Counted from the stretch's first letter, positions 22,241 through 34,908 are shown. The stretch: DNA of 64,000 bases from Thalassia testudinum (GCA_037157565.1 JAZHRO010000062.1:9486001-9550000), one strand, 5' to 3'. Program-made: numbers and translations. Notes: a model not told the origin generated them from the letters alone.

Positions 22241-23480
22241 TGATTAGCTGAAGGCCAAGAAAGACAAATTTCTTTCTGATGCTAAGTACTACATATGGGA
22301 AGGTCCATATCTCTGCTGCATTAGTGCTGATCAAATCATCAGATGATGTGTCCCAGAAGTAGAAATTTAGGACATCTTGTCCTTTTTCCATGACTAGGCC
22401 TGCGGTGGACACTTCTCCAGACATAAAACCGCAGCTAAAGTTCTCTAGTGCAGCTTTTATTGCCCTATATCTTCACGGACGTACATGATTATTGTAAGGC
22501 ATGCACTCGCTGCCAGACCTTGGGCAACATGAGCCACCGCGATATGATGCCTTTACAGTCGATTCTCATGTGCGAAATCTTCAATATATGGGGGATTGAT
22601 TTTATGGGCCCCTTTCCTAAATCGAACGACTTTGAATACATTCTCCTCACAGTGAACTACGTGTCCAAATGGATTGAAGCTATCTTTACCTGAACCAACG
22701 ATCATAAGGTGGTAATCAAGTTTACTCATCAGTACATCTTCTCACGGTTCGATGTCCCACGTGCTATCATTTTTGATGGAGGGACCCATTTCATGAATGC
22801 ACAGTTAAGATCCCTGATGATAAAGTATGGGGTGTCGCACCGAATCTTGACTCCTTATCGCCCCCAAACAAATGGATTGGCTGAACTGTCTAATCAAGAG
22901 ATCAAGAAAATCCTTCAGGTCACTGTTCGGCCTAATAAGAAAGATTGGTCGTCCCACCTTCCAGAAGCTTTATAGGCCTATAGGATAGCCCACAAAACTC
23001 AATTAGGTATGTGTTCGTTCAGACTTGTGTACGGTAAGGCATGTCACCCACCCGTCGAAATGGAGCACAAAGCCTATTGGGTAGTACGGAGTGCAATCTA
23101 GATCTTTATGAGGCTGGAACCCACTGACAATTGCAAATGAGCGAGATCGAGGAACTATGCAATGATGTGTATGAGAACATGCGAATTCACAAAGAATGGG
23201 TTAGAGCCTTTCATGACAAACAAATATCAAGAAAAACTTTCCATCTTGGTAAGAAGGTCATGCTCTTTGATGCCAAACTCAAACTATTTCTAGGCAAACT
23301 CAGATCAAAATGGATTGGACCATTCCTTGCCTGATGTATTTTTCGAAATGGGGCTATAGAAATCATTGAACTTAGCCGTGATTCTAGACCATTTATCATG
23401 AACGATCTGAGACTCAAACCATTCATTGAAGTCACTGACACAAACTTGGCTGAGTTGTCTTTTGATCTCCATTCTCTCTA
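22241..23480 (+). pseudogene. pol: Integrase of element G
   Basis: Integrase would insert the DNA copy. The zinc-binding part keeps CTRCQ (about 22505-22520), but its His side is degraded. The catalytic core shows all three acidic positions: WGIDFMGPF (about 22592), FDGGTHF (about 22772) and TNGLAELSNQEIKK (about 22870), a D,D,E arrangement. The C-terminal part, with FHLGKKVMLFDAKLKLFLGKL and KWIGPF, runs to about 23330 and then ELSRDSRPFIMNDLRLKPF. No chromodomain is visible, as expected for the Athila/Tat branch. Stops at 22692, 22972 and 23098, among others. Confidence 0.88.
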
Positions 23481-23491
23481 AGCTTATTGTG

Positions 23492-23535
23492 CCTAGCTGA
23501 TGGCGTTAAACTTAGCACTTAACGGGAGGCAACCC
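23492..23535 (+). other. Conserved post-coding box in G
   Basis: CCTAGCTGATGGCGTTAAAC, then TTAGCACTTAACGGGAGGCA, then ACCC. It is the clearest copy in the window and starts about 12 bases after the end of integrase coding. Confidence 0.7.
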
Positions 23536-25081
23536 GTCATCCTTTTGAAAAACTTGAAATCCTTTTGACATAACTCTTGCTAAACTCATATTGAACTTAA
23601 GGGTTCATCCATTAGAATAGCCGACTCCACCTCTCATACACATACCAAAACTTGAAATCATTCGCAACAGTCACCCAGACCCATCCATCCACTCTTTGAC
23701 CATATTCTAATGTACGAACTACGCTGAACTAGAACCCACCTAATTTACAATGAGGACATTGCAAATCGCAGGCATGGGTGGGGAATTAAAGTGCAAAATG
23801 CTATGAGAATCAAATTACAAAAAGGGTTTCATCAAAAAAAAAATGGAGGTTGAGGAAAAAGAAGATCCATTTGAGAGAAAAATGAAAAGGAGGAAGGAAA
23901 AATTGAAAAGAAAAGAAAGGAGCAAAAAGATAAAGAAAAAAATTGAGGCCCTTCAAAATAACATGGAACTCTCCTAACTTCTAGGTTGGATCGAATGATG
24001 AAATAAGACCTGGAAGTCTAAAACTTAAGGGATTTGTGGCGAATACCGACCTTAGGCCTCTTGGATCTATTCTGATATTTAAACATTCACATACTTATCA
24101 AGATCCAGATTAACCCTTAAGAGGTTGAGGAAAATGCAAAGCTTGTGTATTAGGGTCTAAGGCTTAGGGATTATTCGACCCCGTTAACTGACCTCTGGCT
24201 TGCGGGACTCGGTAACTTAAGCACCCTAAATCACACACTGTCTAGTTAAGTGCGTTTAAATATGAAATCATGACAAAAAGCATTTAAGCTATTATGAAAA
24301 TGGTCCTAAGATCTAAATTAGGAGTGGCTTGAAAATACAAGTTGATTTGGATGAGTTCACAGTGTGGAATGGTAGGAAATTCCCCTCGAAGATGTTTAAT
24401 TACATATCGTCTTCATGGTGCTTGTCTCCTAGGATATTAAAATATCCTATCGGGGGCACATAAGCACCTAGTGCTGGTTCATATGTTATGGGCGGCATTA
24501 TCACGAAATGTCAATTGCCAGGGTCTGGATTTTGCTACAGAATGCCATGGGAGGCACTATCCCGAAGTGTTGAAAGTCAGGGTTCTCAGGGTTGCCATGG
24601 GCGGTGCTATCTCAAAGCATCGATTGCTAGGGACCCTGCGAGGATTGATGGCGGGGACAAGGAATCCGATACAGAATGTGCTTACGACCAATTCGAGTTT
24701 GGATCTACGGAAAAATATACTGAAAAGAAGAAGGGAGAGAAAGTTCTCAAAAAATGAAAATCTTTTTCTGTCCCTTTCTCTTACAAAAAGTGCACTAGCA
24801 AACTGAACCTGGGTTAACCATGCTACAAGCATGGGTGCTTTAATCGCTGGGTCAAATGAACCTTAGGATAGTTCTTGTGGGCCTTAGAAACCTTCATGGT
24901 AGACTGAGGTGAAAGCTAGTTAGGTCTAGATCTGGGCTGGTGCTTGAGTACCTCTAAGCCTATTATTGGTATTAAGATCTAATTCCTAGAGATGCAGCTT
25001 AGTAGGGCATCTTGATAGTTACATCCGACCTAGATAATTGGTATGTTCCATAGAATTTCCCTAAGGTACTAGCAAATGCTA
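23536..25081 (+). other. 3' noncoding region of G
   Basis: No convincing coding sequence. A purine-rich stretch lies at 23820-23945 and a threefold degenerate repeat at 24486-24645. Frames of about 90-110 codons at 24471-24832 overlap that repeat and resemble nothing. Confidence 0.55.
24486..24645 (+). repeat. Three-unit degenerate tandem repeat
   Basis: Units begin ATGGGCGGCATTATC (24488), ATGGGAGGCACTATC (24547) and ATGGGCGGTGCTATC (24597). Each continues to a TTGCCAGGGTC / AGTCAGGGTTC / TTGCTAGGGAC end. Period 50-59 bases. Confidence 0.75.
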
Positions 25082-25093
25082 GGAATGGGGGTA
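25082..25093 (+). other. Polypurine tract of element G
   Basis: GGAATGGGGGTA directly before the LTR start TGATAGGAACACC, with CTAGCAAATGCTA just upstream in place of the GGGACTAGCAAA box. Confidence 0.7.
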
Positions 25094-26942
25094 TGATAGG
25101 AACACCATCATGAGCTATAACTAGCACAATTTGGTCTAAAAAGGTTGACAAATGCTCCTACGTATCCATCAGAAGGTCCTAAGGGCACAATATCCTATTT
25201 TGAAAAGAAGAGAAGAATACAAGGTTAATTTTGTAAAATTTATAGCATTCCACAAACACAGGATAATCATGAGGTATTTCAGGGGTTTATTAAAGGTCAT
25301 TTGGTTATTAATGTCTAATAAGTGGGTCCATGCAGAATGAAATGGATTTTTCATGCATTTCAAGAATTAATGGACATCTAAAACCCTAAAAATAGACCCG
25401 CATAATTAACTAAGGTTCTAGTCAGGATAAAATTCACCTAAATCCTATAAAAATCATAGAAGAATATTCTATAGGCTTTGGTATCTTTGATTTGACCATC
25501 AGAACCCATTTTGACCTGAAATAGAGTCTCAGATGAAAAGTTGCCCTAATTTGGATTTCTACGTAATTCTACCAATCCAACATGGTCAAAACCAAAATCC
25601 AACTTCACCATTAGATTTCTTGGCTCCAAATTAAGTTTGTACCAAAATTTGGGCCCAATCTGAGATCATTTTGACTTAGTTTGCATTTTGGTCCAAGTCT
25701 GACTCTTATTCTCTAAATCAGCCTTTCAGCTTTTGAAATCTTTGCAAAATGCCCCCCAACTTCTTCACCTTCTTCTCAATTTAGTCCTTGCAGCCATTTA
25801 AGGTCAATCGACCTCCAGGCAATCTTTAACCGAACAAAATCCTACTCAAACTTCAATCAAATCCCACCAAATTTGTTGGGATTGATGTTCACACCTGAGG
25901 AAACCTATTAGGATTAATTTTGATTCCTAACTCCCTCTGATTCGTGCGTGCGAACCCACAAAATTAGTGGGGTTCTTCTTGAATCCCAAGCAAGCTATAG
26001 GGATTATTTTCTATTCTCCAAGCTCTCCTAAGCCCTACAAAAGACCTCTTATGACATTCCTCACATCCTTAGTGAGAATTTGAGCCAAAAAACATCTCTT
26101 CTTCCTCAACCACTAGCTCGCTCCACCTTGCTCTGGCGATTCGCTACCTCCAGCCTCTTCGTCGGCCACCACATACCATAGGCGGTCAGTTCCACCTCCC
26201 CTAGTCTTTCTGCACCTCGCAATACTAGCAAGGTGCCCTCTACCCCTCCATCGTCGCTGATATCTCTCACTGGAGCACCCTTCATCTCCAGCGTCGGCCA
26301 TACTACAACCGACGCCATCTCTACTCCCCTTCACCCGTTAGTTAGCTTCATCAACTCCTTAGCAACTACTCACCATCACTATGCTACTATCACTCCTACT
26401 TTGACTGCTCATGCACCAGCTCCATCATCATCTTCCCCATGACCGACATGCCTCCGGCATGGTCGTGCGTCCACTCTACTTCACCAAGCCACCTCCTGCC
26501 GGTCCCAAAAGCTCTGCCTCATCCACATGAGCAAAACCCTTCAAGAAATTGAGGAGATTGCTTTCCCTATCCCTCCATCAAACATAACAACCCTCGCACT
26601 TATTCTTTGCCTTTGCCACACTTACACACGCACTTTCATTGCACACCACCACCACCACGACATTCACCACACTAGCAGGAAGCTTCTTAGCGTATTTGAC
26701 TTGGCCATAAGGTCTTGTTCATGCTTTCAGGTACCTTGTTGGACCTTCGTTGCCATTGCAATTCCTTTGACCTTTCCTTCAATCCTTCGACCACAAAGCC
26801 TCCTAACAACATGCCCAGGTGAAGCGGTTAATACCCAGGGTCACCATCAAGTCATCAATTGTAACCCTTGGCCACACCTACTACCACAATTGGAGGCTTC
26901 TTCACCAACTGTTGCTCGCGCGAGGAATATGGACTAGATAGT
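25094..26942 (+). repeat. 3' LTR of G, first segment
   Basis: Starts TGATAGGAAC after the polypurine tract and is cut at 26942 by the insertion of D (duplication ATAGT at 26938-26942). It joins in sequence to 58147. C-rich from 26090, related to 9153-9950. Total LTR length about 2.6 kb. No coding sequence. Confidence 0.75.
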
Positions 26943-28286
26943 TCATATAGACACATCTATTTAGGTTAAAATGCCTATTTATGCATGTTCCTAGGCTTAG
27001 ATTTGCATTCCATATTATAAATATTGCATAGCATGCATCATTATGCATTTAGAGTAGTTGTGTATATTTTAGGTTAATTGTGTCCTTTTTGTGGTTAAGA
27101 GAGGAAATTTATTTCGGAGCCTCGAATTGATGATCCAACTGTACAAATCTGATCAGGACAACGATCAGAGCCCAACGCCTCCAAAATCACCTTGATTAGA
27201 GTCCCATAGCACCATATGCAGTCCAAGGAAGATCAACGATCAAGGGACTAGGTGACATAATTTGGAGCTTCAAACAACAAATCTGACCACGCGGATGGAT
27301 TCGGGTTAACGATCGCAGCCCAACGGTGTGAAAATCGACTCAATTCGACCTCTATGAAAAGATGGATGGCCCAGATCGCGCCACATGATGCAACCCTGGC
27401 CGCCCATGTGCACACAAGTGTACAGCAGCATGGGCGCGCGTAGTAGCAGCGCACGCAGGCACGTAGCCCATGCCAGTGCAGTGGCAGCATGGGTGCGTGG
27501 GTTGTCTTCAGTGACGTTTGCGGCAAATCTTCAATGACGTTAATGACAATCACTAAATGTCCTGTATACGAATTTGATTCTTTCCTCTACTATAAAAGGA
27601 CCGCTACCCCTCCCATTTTTCTTCATCTCTTCCTTTCTTCCTCTCACCACCTACAAGGCTCTATGGAGAGCTTGTCCCAAGCCTATGATGCTCCTCTAGA
27701 GTAGAAAATCAAATAGTTTTCCCTCCCCTCATCCCCATTCATGGAGCATTCCGTGGCCATCCTCTTATGGCCCTTCGAGAAGAAGATCCTCGCCGTGATG
27801 CCGTCCTACCCCATCCTCCGGCTTTGTCCTCATTCGTCTTGCTCCTCACCACCTTCCTCTAGGCAACGTCAGAGTGAGTCGTCCTCCGAGCGATCGTTGA
27901 GGGGGATTTCTCTCACCTCATTCTATCTTTTTATGCTTTCGTAGTGTAGATTTTCCTCTTTTGTAGTGTAACAAACATTCATTTATAAATAGATGATTAT
28001 CTCTCTCTCTCTCTCTTATATTGTTGCAAGTAGATTAACTAGAAGTCATCGACCTAATCTCTTGCTTGCTAAAAATACAAAAAAATTTGGAAAAGATAAA
28101 AACAACCAAAAAACAAATAGAAGAGAAACACAGATTTTCAAAACCAAGTGTTTGCCTCCCCGTGTTCGACCTGGGACTCACTTTTCAAGTTTTGGTTATA
28201 AATTTTATCTGATAGATGCATTTTGCAAGCTACGACGATGGGTCCTCCAAACCCCTAATTTTAATTCATGAAACATGCCTCATTCA
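26943..28286 (+). repeat. 5' LTR of element D
   Basis: 1344 bp. Starts TCATATAGAC (the 3' LTR has TGATATAGAC, so TG has mutated) and ends ...CATTCA. Contains U3 modules 27147-27198 and 27280-27347, TATA at 27591 and a CT microsatellite near 27998-28016. Confidence 0.88.
27591..27598 (+). promoter_or_regulatory. TATA box of the D 5' LTR
   Basis: TATAAAAG in CTACTATAAAAGGACC, conserved in the 3' LTR at 57437-57444. Confidence 0.65.
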
Positions 28287-28289
28287 TTT

Positions 28290-28307
28290 TGGCACCGTTG
28301 CTAGGGA
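28290..28307 (+). other. Primer-binding site of D (tRNA-Asp type)
   Basis: TGGCACCGTTGCTAGGGA matches 15 of 18 bases of the tRNA-Asp complement and lies 3 bases after the LTR end. Confidence 0.8.
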
Positions 28308-29538
28308 GGCAACGCTCTTTGATTTTTTTTTCTCATGTTTTTTCCTCCTTACCTAACTTTTATCTCACTTTTTCTCTGATCTTACTATGATTGCAGTTAC
28401 TCTTCCGTAGAGGGCCAAAACGGTTAGATAAGAGAAAAGTGCGGATGAAAGTTTTGTAAGTTTATCCCCACCACCCCCACCCACTTGTTCATTTCACAAC
28501 ACTAATAAGTCAAACCCAAATCAACTTAGGTACTTTTCATAAAGCCTAGGATAGATTTGATTGTTTGTTTGCCACCTCCACTCATCTCACCCTCACATAT
28601 ATAAAAAAACAAAAAAAAAACTCTTCCCTTATTGGATTTTCTGAAAGCTACACACTTAACACCCACAACTTCTCACCCTATGGTACACAATCTCATCAAT
28701 TCTACCACTTAACCAGGATCTGACCCGTGGACCCGGTACACTTAACTCAACATACAAATAAGTGAGTAGAAATCTGAATAGGCCAAAAATTTCTGTGTGC
28801 CTTAACTAAGTGGTGCAATAGGCCAATTGATTAAATTGTTTAGGCCACACCACTTAAGATAAAAGCAATCCATCAAGTAGCTTTCCACTTAGGGTTGATT
28901 CTTAATGTTGAACTAGGCACTCCACATTTTTTTTATTTTAAAGGAATATATCATCAACAGTGATTGTAAAACTTAGAGTGTTCTATTGAACCTTGATTGA
29001 ACCAACTTAAGGATTAAACACTAAAATCAACTAAACAAGGTTAAACCCTAAAAGACACATCATCAAATAACCTTGTTTAAAAACCCTGGTTGTGCACGCA
29101 CACACATTTTAATTGATCATTAAGGGCAAAGCCCATCTAAAGGGCCCATCACATTCCAAGAGCACAATCATCCCAAGCCTAATTAAAATCGAGTAGACGT
29201 TGGCCTTAAGGATTGATTCGCTCTTCGGGGCTCAGACTGAGATTTTTTTTATTAATCTGCTTTTGCTGGTCCATCTAATGTCTAGCTAGGGAGTAGCATC
29301 AAACGACCGCGGCTAAGGGGTACATTAGGAACCGTAAGCGTATGCCAAAGGAAGAACCATCTCCCCAGTCCCTCCTCTAAATGGTTGGATTGATCGGATA
29401 AAAGTAGACCAAATCATTTATAATCTACAGATGGGTCCTGAGAGTCTGTAGGTCTTTAGGCTAACCCACCTAAGGGCAGGGTTAATTAATTGTACTACAG
29501 GGCACCTTTCTCTCTTCTATTTTCCCTCCTATTCTACC
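28308..29538 (+). other. Leader of element D
   Basis: 1.2 kb without a convincing frame between primer site and first ORF; A- and T-rich runs near 28320 and 28600. Equivalent in place to the leaders of C, F and M. Confidence 0.55.
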
Positions 29539-30071
29539 ATGTATCCTTCGACTTCTTACATGCATTTCCAATCCTATCCTCCTACCACCACTTATCGCCA
29601 AGATGATTACTATTTTGACTTGACTTGTAATTACCCATTCACTAGCTAGGATGACTTTGATTGGGGATATGAATACGAACCTCAGTGTCTAGGGCCTAAC
29701 CCTGGACAACAAGACTATGATTACTATCCTTCCAAGATCTACAATGATTATAGATCTCCATCCTTTGATGACCAAACCAACCCGATCTACAATCAGGAAG
29801 GATATGATGATTATAACACCTACCCTCCCAGTATTCCACTGAATATAGGTCACCACCATTCTTTGAACAACCTGAGATGACCTACTATCTGGGAGGAACC
29901 CGAGAACCTCGACATCTTGACTCCCCTAGATTTAACCCAAACCCACCCAAACCTGAATCGAACTAGTTGATTCAGGTGAACCAGATCCTTGATAGGGTGT
30001 TGGCTAATTTGAGGAACACTATACAATCTTTAGAAGCTTAGCCAACACCATGCACTGAAGCACTGGAGCCT
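29539..30071 (+). pseudogene. Broken Tyr/Pro/Gln-rich N-terminal part of the D ORF
   Basis: From the ATG at 29539: MYPSTSYMHFQSYPP, then many Tyr, Asp, Gln and Pro residues (DDFDWGYEYEPQCLGPNP, QQDYDYYPSKIYNDYRSP). A TAG near 29647 interrupts it and a TGA near 29877 ends the frame. In the next frame the text goes on as EQPEMTYYLGGTREPRHLD, then LIQVNQILDRVLANLRNTIQ, a likely coiled coil, and runs through two more stops into the frame beginning at 30072. I do not recognise the protein. It may be a divergent gag-like product of a non-autonomous element. Confidence 0.55.
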
Positions 30072-30887
30072 ATGATCAAAATGATTGATGAACTTAATAG
30101 TTCTCTATTGGATTTGCTCCAAAGTGTTAGGGATAGGGACCTGGGTGAGTTTCTTCTTGCGAAATTGTCAAGGTTGAGGAGGAAATTTGTGGTTGCCCTA
30201 GTCAAATCTTGGGATGATTCTCAAGATGAACCCTCTTTAGGAGAGCCAATGTCTGAACCCGCTCAGGCACCTATCGGGGGGTATACATATTCTGAGATTG
30301 GAGATGACCAGGTTGGTCTAGAGCAACCCTTTGAGGATGAACCAAGTTTGTCACCTGAGATCCCCGAGCCAGGGAGCGAGGAGAAATATGTCTCCTTGAA
30401 CCAGGAAATGACAATCGATTTTGAGACATATATAAATGAGGATCATGAATTCTTTGACTCTGACGGTGAAGAATCTCTTAGTGAAGTCTCACTTGAGCAT
30501 AAGGAAGATGATTTTAGTGAGACAAATGGGCTTGAGGAATCTGATGAACCATTTAATAGCCCATTCATTGAAGATTTGGTTTTGGCTGGGACTAACTTGG
30601 AGGATTCGAATCCTCATTTAGTAGAAGATTCAATCAATAGCCCCATTCCTCATCAGCACCCCGAGGAGCTGACTTCTGAGATCATTATGCCCAAGTCAAT
30701 CTTGATTCAGCCACGATTTTTGGACTTGGGTACTTTAGATGGGGTGTACAACGATTTGGAGGTCCCGGAAACATTGATTTCAGAGAATAGGAAGTTGGAA
30801 TTAAAAATCTGGGAAGCTAATTCTGAGGGAACTTTGATTTTGGGTCTGAGGGTTCCTGTTGACCTAAAACCACCTACTTTCTACTAG
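30072..30887 (+). CDS. Acidic protein of element D, function unknown
   Basis: An open frame of 271 codons. The start is the first Met of the open stretch; upstream similarity in the same frame suggests the original protein was longer. Residues 1-50 are mixed helix-like (MIKMIDELNSSLLDLLQSV, LAKLSRLRRKFVVALVKSWD). Residues 52-205 are strongly acidic, with many Glu, Asp and Ser (DSDGEESLSEVSLEHKEDD). The end (208-271) is less charged: IMPKSILIQPRFLDLGTLDG and LELKIWEANSEGTLILGLRV. After the stop the frame continues with HYNIFHVQPKLEITGYFIEL. No known motif, signal peptide or membrane segment. It resembles the acidic tail of F (14730-15324) in composition and position. Whether it is translated is unknown. 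Confidence 0.5.
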   Translation: MIKMIDELNSSLLDLLQSVRDRDLGEFLLAKLSRLRRKFVVALVKSWDDSQDEPSLGEPMSEPAQAPIGGYTYSEIGDDQVGLEQPFEDEPSLSPEIPEPGSEEKYVSLNQEMTIDFETYINEDHEFFDSDGEESLSEVSLEHKEDDFSETNGLEESDEPFNSPFIEDLVLAGTNLEDSNPHLVEDSINSPIPHQHPEELTSEIIMPKSILIQPRFLDLGTLDGVYNDLEVPETLISENRKLELKIWEANSEGTLILGLRVPVDLKPPTFY

Positions 30888-31645
30888 GACCATTACAATA
30901 TCTTTCACGTGCAACCTAAGCTCGAAATAACTGGTTATTTTATTGAGCTGAATGTCAAATGGACATCCGAACCTATTGAACCATCTTTTTTGTTGTTTAA
31001 CACTTTGGTCTTAGGTTGCACACCACAAAATCGCAAGCTTGGCCGTGCAAACACAATAATCTTAGGTTCTGAGTGATTTTCATCCAGAACCTCAGAACCA
31101 CTCGACCCTGGGGCATGGGTTTACACTATAATCTCGTCCACGTCAGTAGACATCTTCTGCTAGTGGGTTTGAGGATTAATCTTTTGATTTTGATTCTGAC
31201 CCGTACTTGTGAATTCTCGATTTTTTCTTTGTATGTATGTTATACCTAGCTGAAGGCATTAAATTTAGCACGTGTGTATATTCCATGTTCTCTGCGGAGC
31301 TGACCAGATTTTCACAAAATTTAGGTGATATTCTATTTACTCCACCATTTTCATGTCTTTGTTTTTCAATGAGGACATTGCATTATTTAGTCATGAGGGG
31401 GTGGATACTTTATCCTAAAATCATTTTGTTAACTCCATAGAATTTCTTTTAGTTGCTTTAAAAAAAAAGAGAGAGAAAATAGAATTAGTAGAAGAGAACT
31501 TAGGCTTTTAGGTGTTATTAACTTTAGGAAATGATACAAGAGGACCTAAACACTTAGACTCTTCAGGTCTTCAGGCTTAATTAGCTCAGGTGTCCACTCG
31601 AATGTTGACTTAGTCTCTAGTCCTCGCCAAATAATTTTATCTTAA
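30888..31645 (+). other. Post-ORF region of D with conserved box
   Basis: After the ORF the same frame is readable to about 31075, then becomes noncoding. 31244-31271 has ACCTAGCTGAAGGCATTAAA then TTTAGCAC, the box seen in C, F and G, here without the GGGAGGCAACCC half. The region is cut at 31650 by element C (ATAGG, 31646-31650) and resumes at 48823. Confidence 0.6.
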
Positions 31646-31650
31646 ATAGG

Positions 31651-31668
31651 TGGTGTAGACCCGGATAG
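31651..31668 (-). repeat. 18-bp stub of a third LTR of C
   Basis: On the minus strand CTATCCGGGTCTACACCA equals the last 18 bases of LTR 1 (46228-46245). It abuts the duplication ATAGG on one side and gag sequence ending ...GCGATTA on the other; CTAT is shared by both partners of the join. Confidence 0.9.
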
Positions 31669-33515
31669 TAATCGCATTGGACGATGCGGGTCCAGTGTGA
31701 TCATAAGGCGGAGGAGGGTTTGCATTAGGGACATAAGAGTGAGGTGTGCAGCGGGATTAGCCTGAAATCTTGGTGGAATGCTTGGAGCCTACAGAATCTG
31801 GTGAACCTGCCCTTAAGAAGGTCATACCTGTGGTTGAGGACCACGGGGTACGAAATTTCGTGGGTTGGGAATAGGTTGGGCTGGAAGAGTGCCCTGAGAT
31901 CGAGTCGCCATGTGTAGTTGACTGATCTCAACATTCTGCTGCACCAATTTGTGCTGAAGAGAGGTCATGTTCTCCTCATGGCGCTTTGACATTTTCGTCA
32001 TCATTCGCATCAATTTATCAAGAGGGCTTGATGTGTGTTCTGTTTGCGGTACACAAGGACCCAATGGCAGATTCGCCATAGGATTAGACTGGGCCCTTGG
32101 GATGATGGGTGCGGATGGTCGCATTGGTCCACCAGAGGGGTTTTGGCACTGCGGGTTGTTAGACCATGCGAAGTTCGGATGATTTCGCAACCCTAGGTTA
32201 TAAATGGCAGAGAACGGGTTGTTCCCCAGGGCGCAAGCATCTTCTATGCCAGAATATGCGTCCGCATGTAAATATGCTTCCGAGTACACGGAGGCTTGGT
32301 CCTCCGTGTCAAAATACTGGCTTGCAAAAGCCAAATCCAAGTGACTTATTGAATTGCTTAGCGCAACACTTGGTAAGGAAGGTCTTACGGGGTTTCTCGG
32401 GATAAGCCTGGTGTTGGAAGAATTGGGATTGTGACGAAGTGGTGAGGTAGGGGTGTTTGCCATAGAATGGGCGGGGTTGGCCAGAAGCTCGTCTAGCTTC
32501 TTGTGCACAACGGAGACTTCATCCAATTTCTGTACGATAAGGCTGAGATCTGTGGATTAATGGGAGGGTCCCGTGTCAACTTCGTGGACATTACGGGGCA
32601 GGCTGGTACGATTAAAGGCGACAATGGAGGCATTGGTCATTGAGTTTTCGCTCATATTTTCAAATAATTCGAATGCTCCATTCTCGTCTTTATTCATGAA
32701 ATTCCCTCTGAAGGAAGCATCTGCAATCTGCTTCAAAGTCTCATTTAGTCCATAGTAGAAAATCTGGGCTATATGCCACTTAGGCAGACCATGGTGCAAA
32801 CACTTCCTGAAGAGGTCATTATATCTCTCCCATGCCTCATGAAATTGTTCTCCATTTTGTTGCGTAAATGAAGTTATAGCACGGCGAAGCGCATTGGTTC
32901 GCCCGATTTGGGAAGAACTTCTTGAGAAACGCTATTCACATCTCTTCCCAAGAGTGGATGGTCTCCCAAGGGTGCGTAATCACTGCGACGCTTTATCCTG
33001 CAATGAAAATGGGAACATTTTCATGAGGACTATGGTAACCCAATATTTCTCGGTTTAACAGTTTCAGCCAATTGGGTTAAGTCTTCCAAGTGGAGAAAAG
33101 GATCTTCATTTGCAAGACCATGGAAGTGAAAATTTATCAGGCCAATTATGTTAGGTTTCAATTCAAAGTCATCCCCACCCATGGGGTCCCGAATTTGTCC
33201 TATGGTCTCTGTAGTAGTGGGATTCTGATAGGAGCTAAGAGACATAGGCTAGTCCCGTTCGGGAGGGTTCTGCATTTCCCCCAATGTTTCCCTAATGGCC
33301 TCAATTTGTTCATTATACATTTCCATTTGGGCTTGGAGACTGGTTATGGGATCCAAGGCTCCACCACCTGGTGGGCTTTAAGGGCGGCTTCCTCCCTCGG
33401 GATTTGGGGGTGGGCGTGCAGCCATGTTTATGGAGAAGGAGGATGATTCGGCTTCCTTTATAAAATTATCAGGCAATTCACACAGTTCAGGGTTTTGTGA
33501 CCTCCTCCCAAACAT
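31669..33515 (-). pseudogene. gag: Second, truncated gag copy of C
   Basis: Same gag as 42990-44823, near identical. The ATG is at 33515. It shares with the main copy the TAG after NPPERD. A frame from MSLSSYQNP then reads to the gag core (FHFHGLANEDPFLHLEDL). The C-terminal part is open over 234 codons (32526-31822), including DKLMRMMTKMSKRHEENM. It stops abruptly before the ITMRSGKQ segment, where the LTR stub follows. Frame changes occur near 33035, 32920 and 32555. It is too short to support particle formation as a whole gene. Confidence 0.85.
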
Positions 33516-34908
33516 GCACTACCGCAGGAAGAATTGGGGTGATAAGAAGGGAACAGGAGATGAGAGAAATGACGCCGCAAAGGTACGCTTGATGACAAAT
33601 CAATACAATCAATTTCCTAACCTCTACAGTGTGCCCTTAGACCTAAAGATCTAAGTTACCTACTATCACGACCTACGGAACCGAATGCGAGCACTGCGGA
33701 ACCACCGGGCCAGATTGAAAGGCCGTTTGTCCCAGTCTTAGACACTTGATAGCATGCGGGAACCCTCACCAGCATGTAGGTGCTACACGCAGGTAGTTAG
33801 ACCTCCAATCCTTAATAAGGGTCAAGTTGCTACCAATTTTAGTTAGAGGCTTAGGATCAAGTGCTTCTGGAATGTGAAGGGCATTATTTACGGGTAATGC
33901 CCAAGTGATTGATTTTACAAAGTGTGTAAACCAAGCATTAAATGGGGAAATCTCCCTGAATTGAAGTTTTAATTGGTGAATGGTTTTTAGAATTTAGCCT
34001 TAAGTAGTATGGATTTTAGGATTTCTCTGAATTACCAATTCAACCAATCTCCGAGTTTTGAGAGAATACAAGTTTTCTTCTAAGCCCAACAAACCCTTCT
34101 TCAATGTCAGTTGGTTAATGCATGCCAAAATGCAGTGGGCTTCCCTAGATGGAGATTTCTATGTGTGGATGCATGAATCAATTTTACATTAGTGTGAAAG
34201 GGAGCCAAAGCACTTCAATTTAAGTGCTCCTAATCACCAAAATGATTTCCACACACAAGGCTCAACCATAAGATAAAGAAAATCAAATTGTTGGGGTTGA
34301 AGTATTCGAGATCGAATCTTAGGCACATGAAAGGTCGTGGTGGGGTTGGAATCAACTCAATTCCAAGTCTCCCCACCAAAAAGGTGATCCCGAATTGCAG
34401 ATAAATGAGGCAAAGAGGGATATCAATCAATCTATTTATTTTTGCCTAAAAGAATACTTCACACGGTGAAAGTTTCAAGAATCAAGATTCTTGGATTTTC
34501 GCTATGCGAAGTTTTGCAGGAAATCCCGGGGCGGTGGGAGTGATGGTAAACAATCAAGCAAGTGATTTTTAATCCACTTGCCCCAAGAGATCCCAAGAAG
34601 TGTTTTTATCCTTTTTTTTTTTTTTTATTTATTATATATATATTTTTTATTAAGGTGACAAGTTGACCTAGGTTGATAAGAAAGAAAGACCTACTTGTTC
34701 AGCAACGTGTGCGAAGCTCCAGTGCGGTGTCGGCATCTTCACGCTCTTGTTCCCGCCTTGGGTTTGCCCACGTCTTTGACTTCGTCTGCCTATCTTCTCC
34801 TTGCAACAGGTTCACTTGCACAACAACAAACAAAAACACCCATGAAGAGAAGGGTGTGAGAAGAGAAAAATGAAAGGAATGGAGTAAAAACTTACTTGAA
34901 TGCGCACA
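33516..34908 (-). other. Second copy of the C leader
   Basis: Matches 44824-46200 base for base with scattered changes. No convincing frame. Confidence 0.85.

Noticed and set aside
24471..24832. Open frames of 89-111 codons on both strands
   Set aside because: They overlap a three-unit tandem repeat in the 3' region of G, lie in all frames and resemble no protein.
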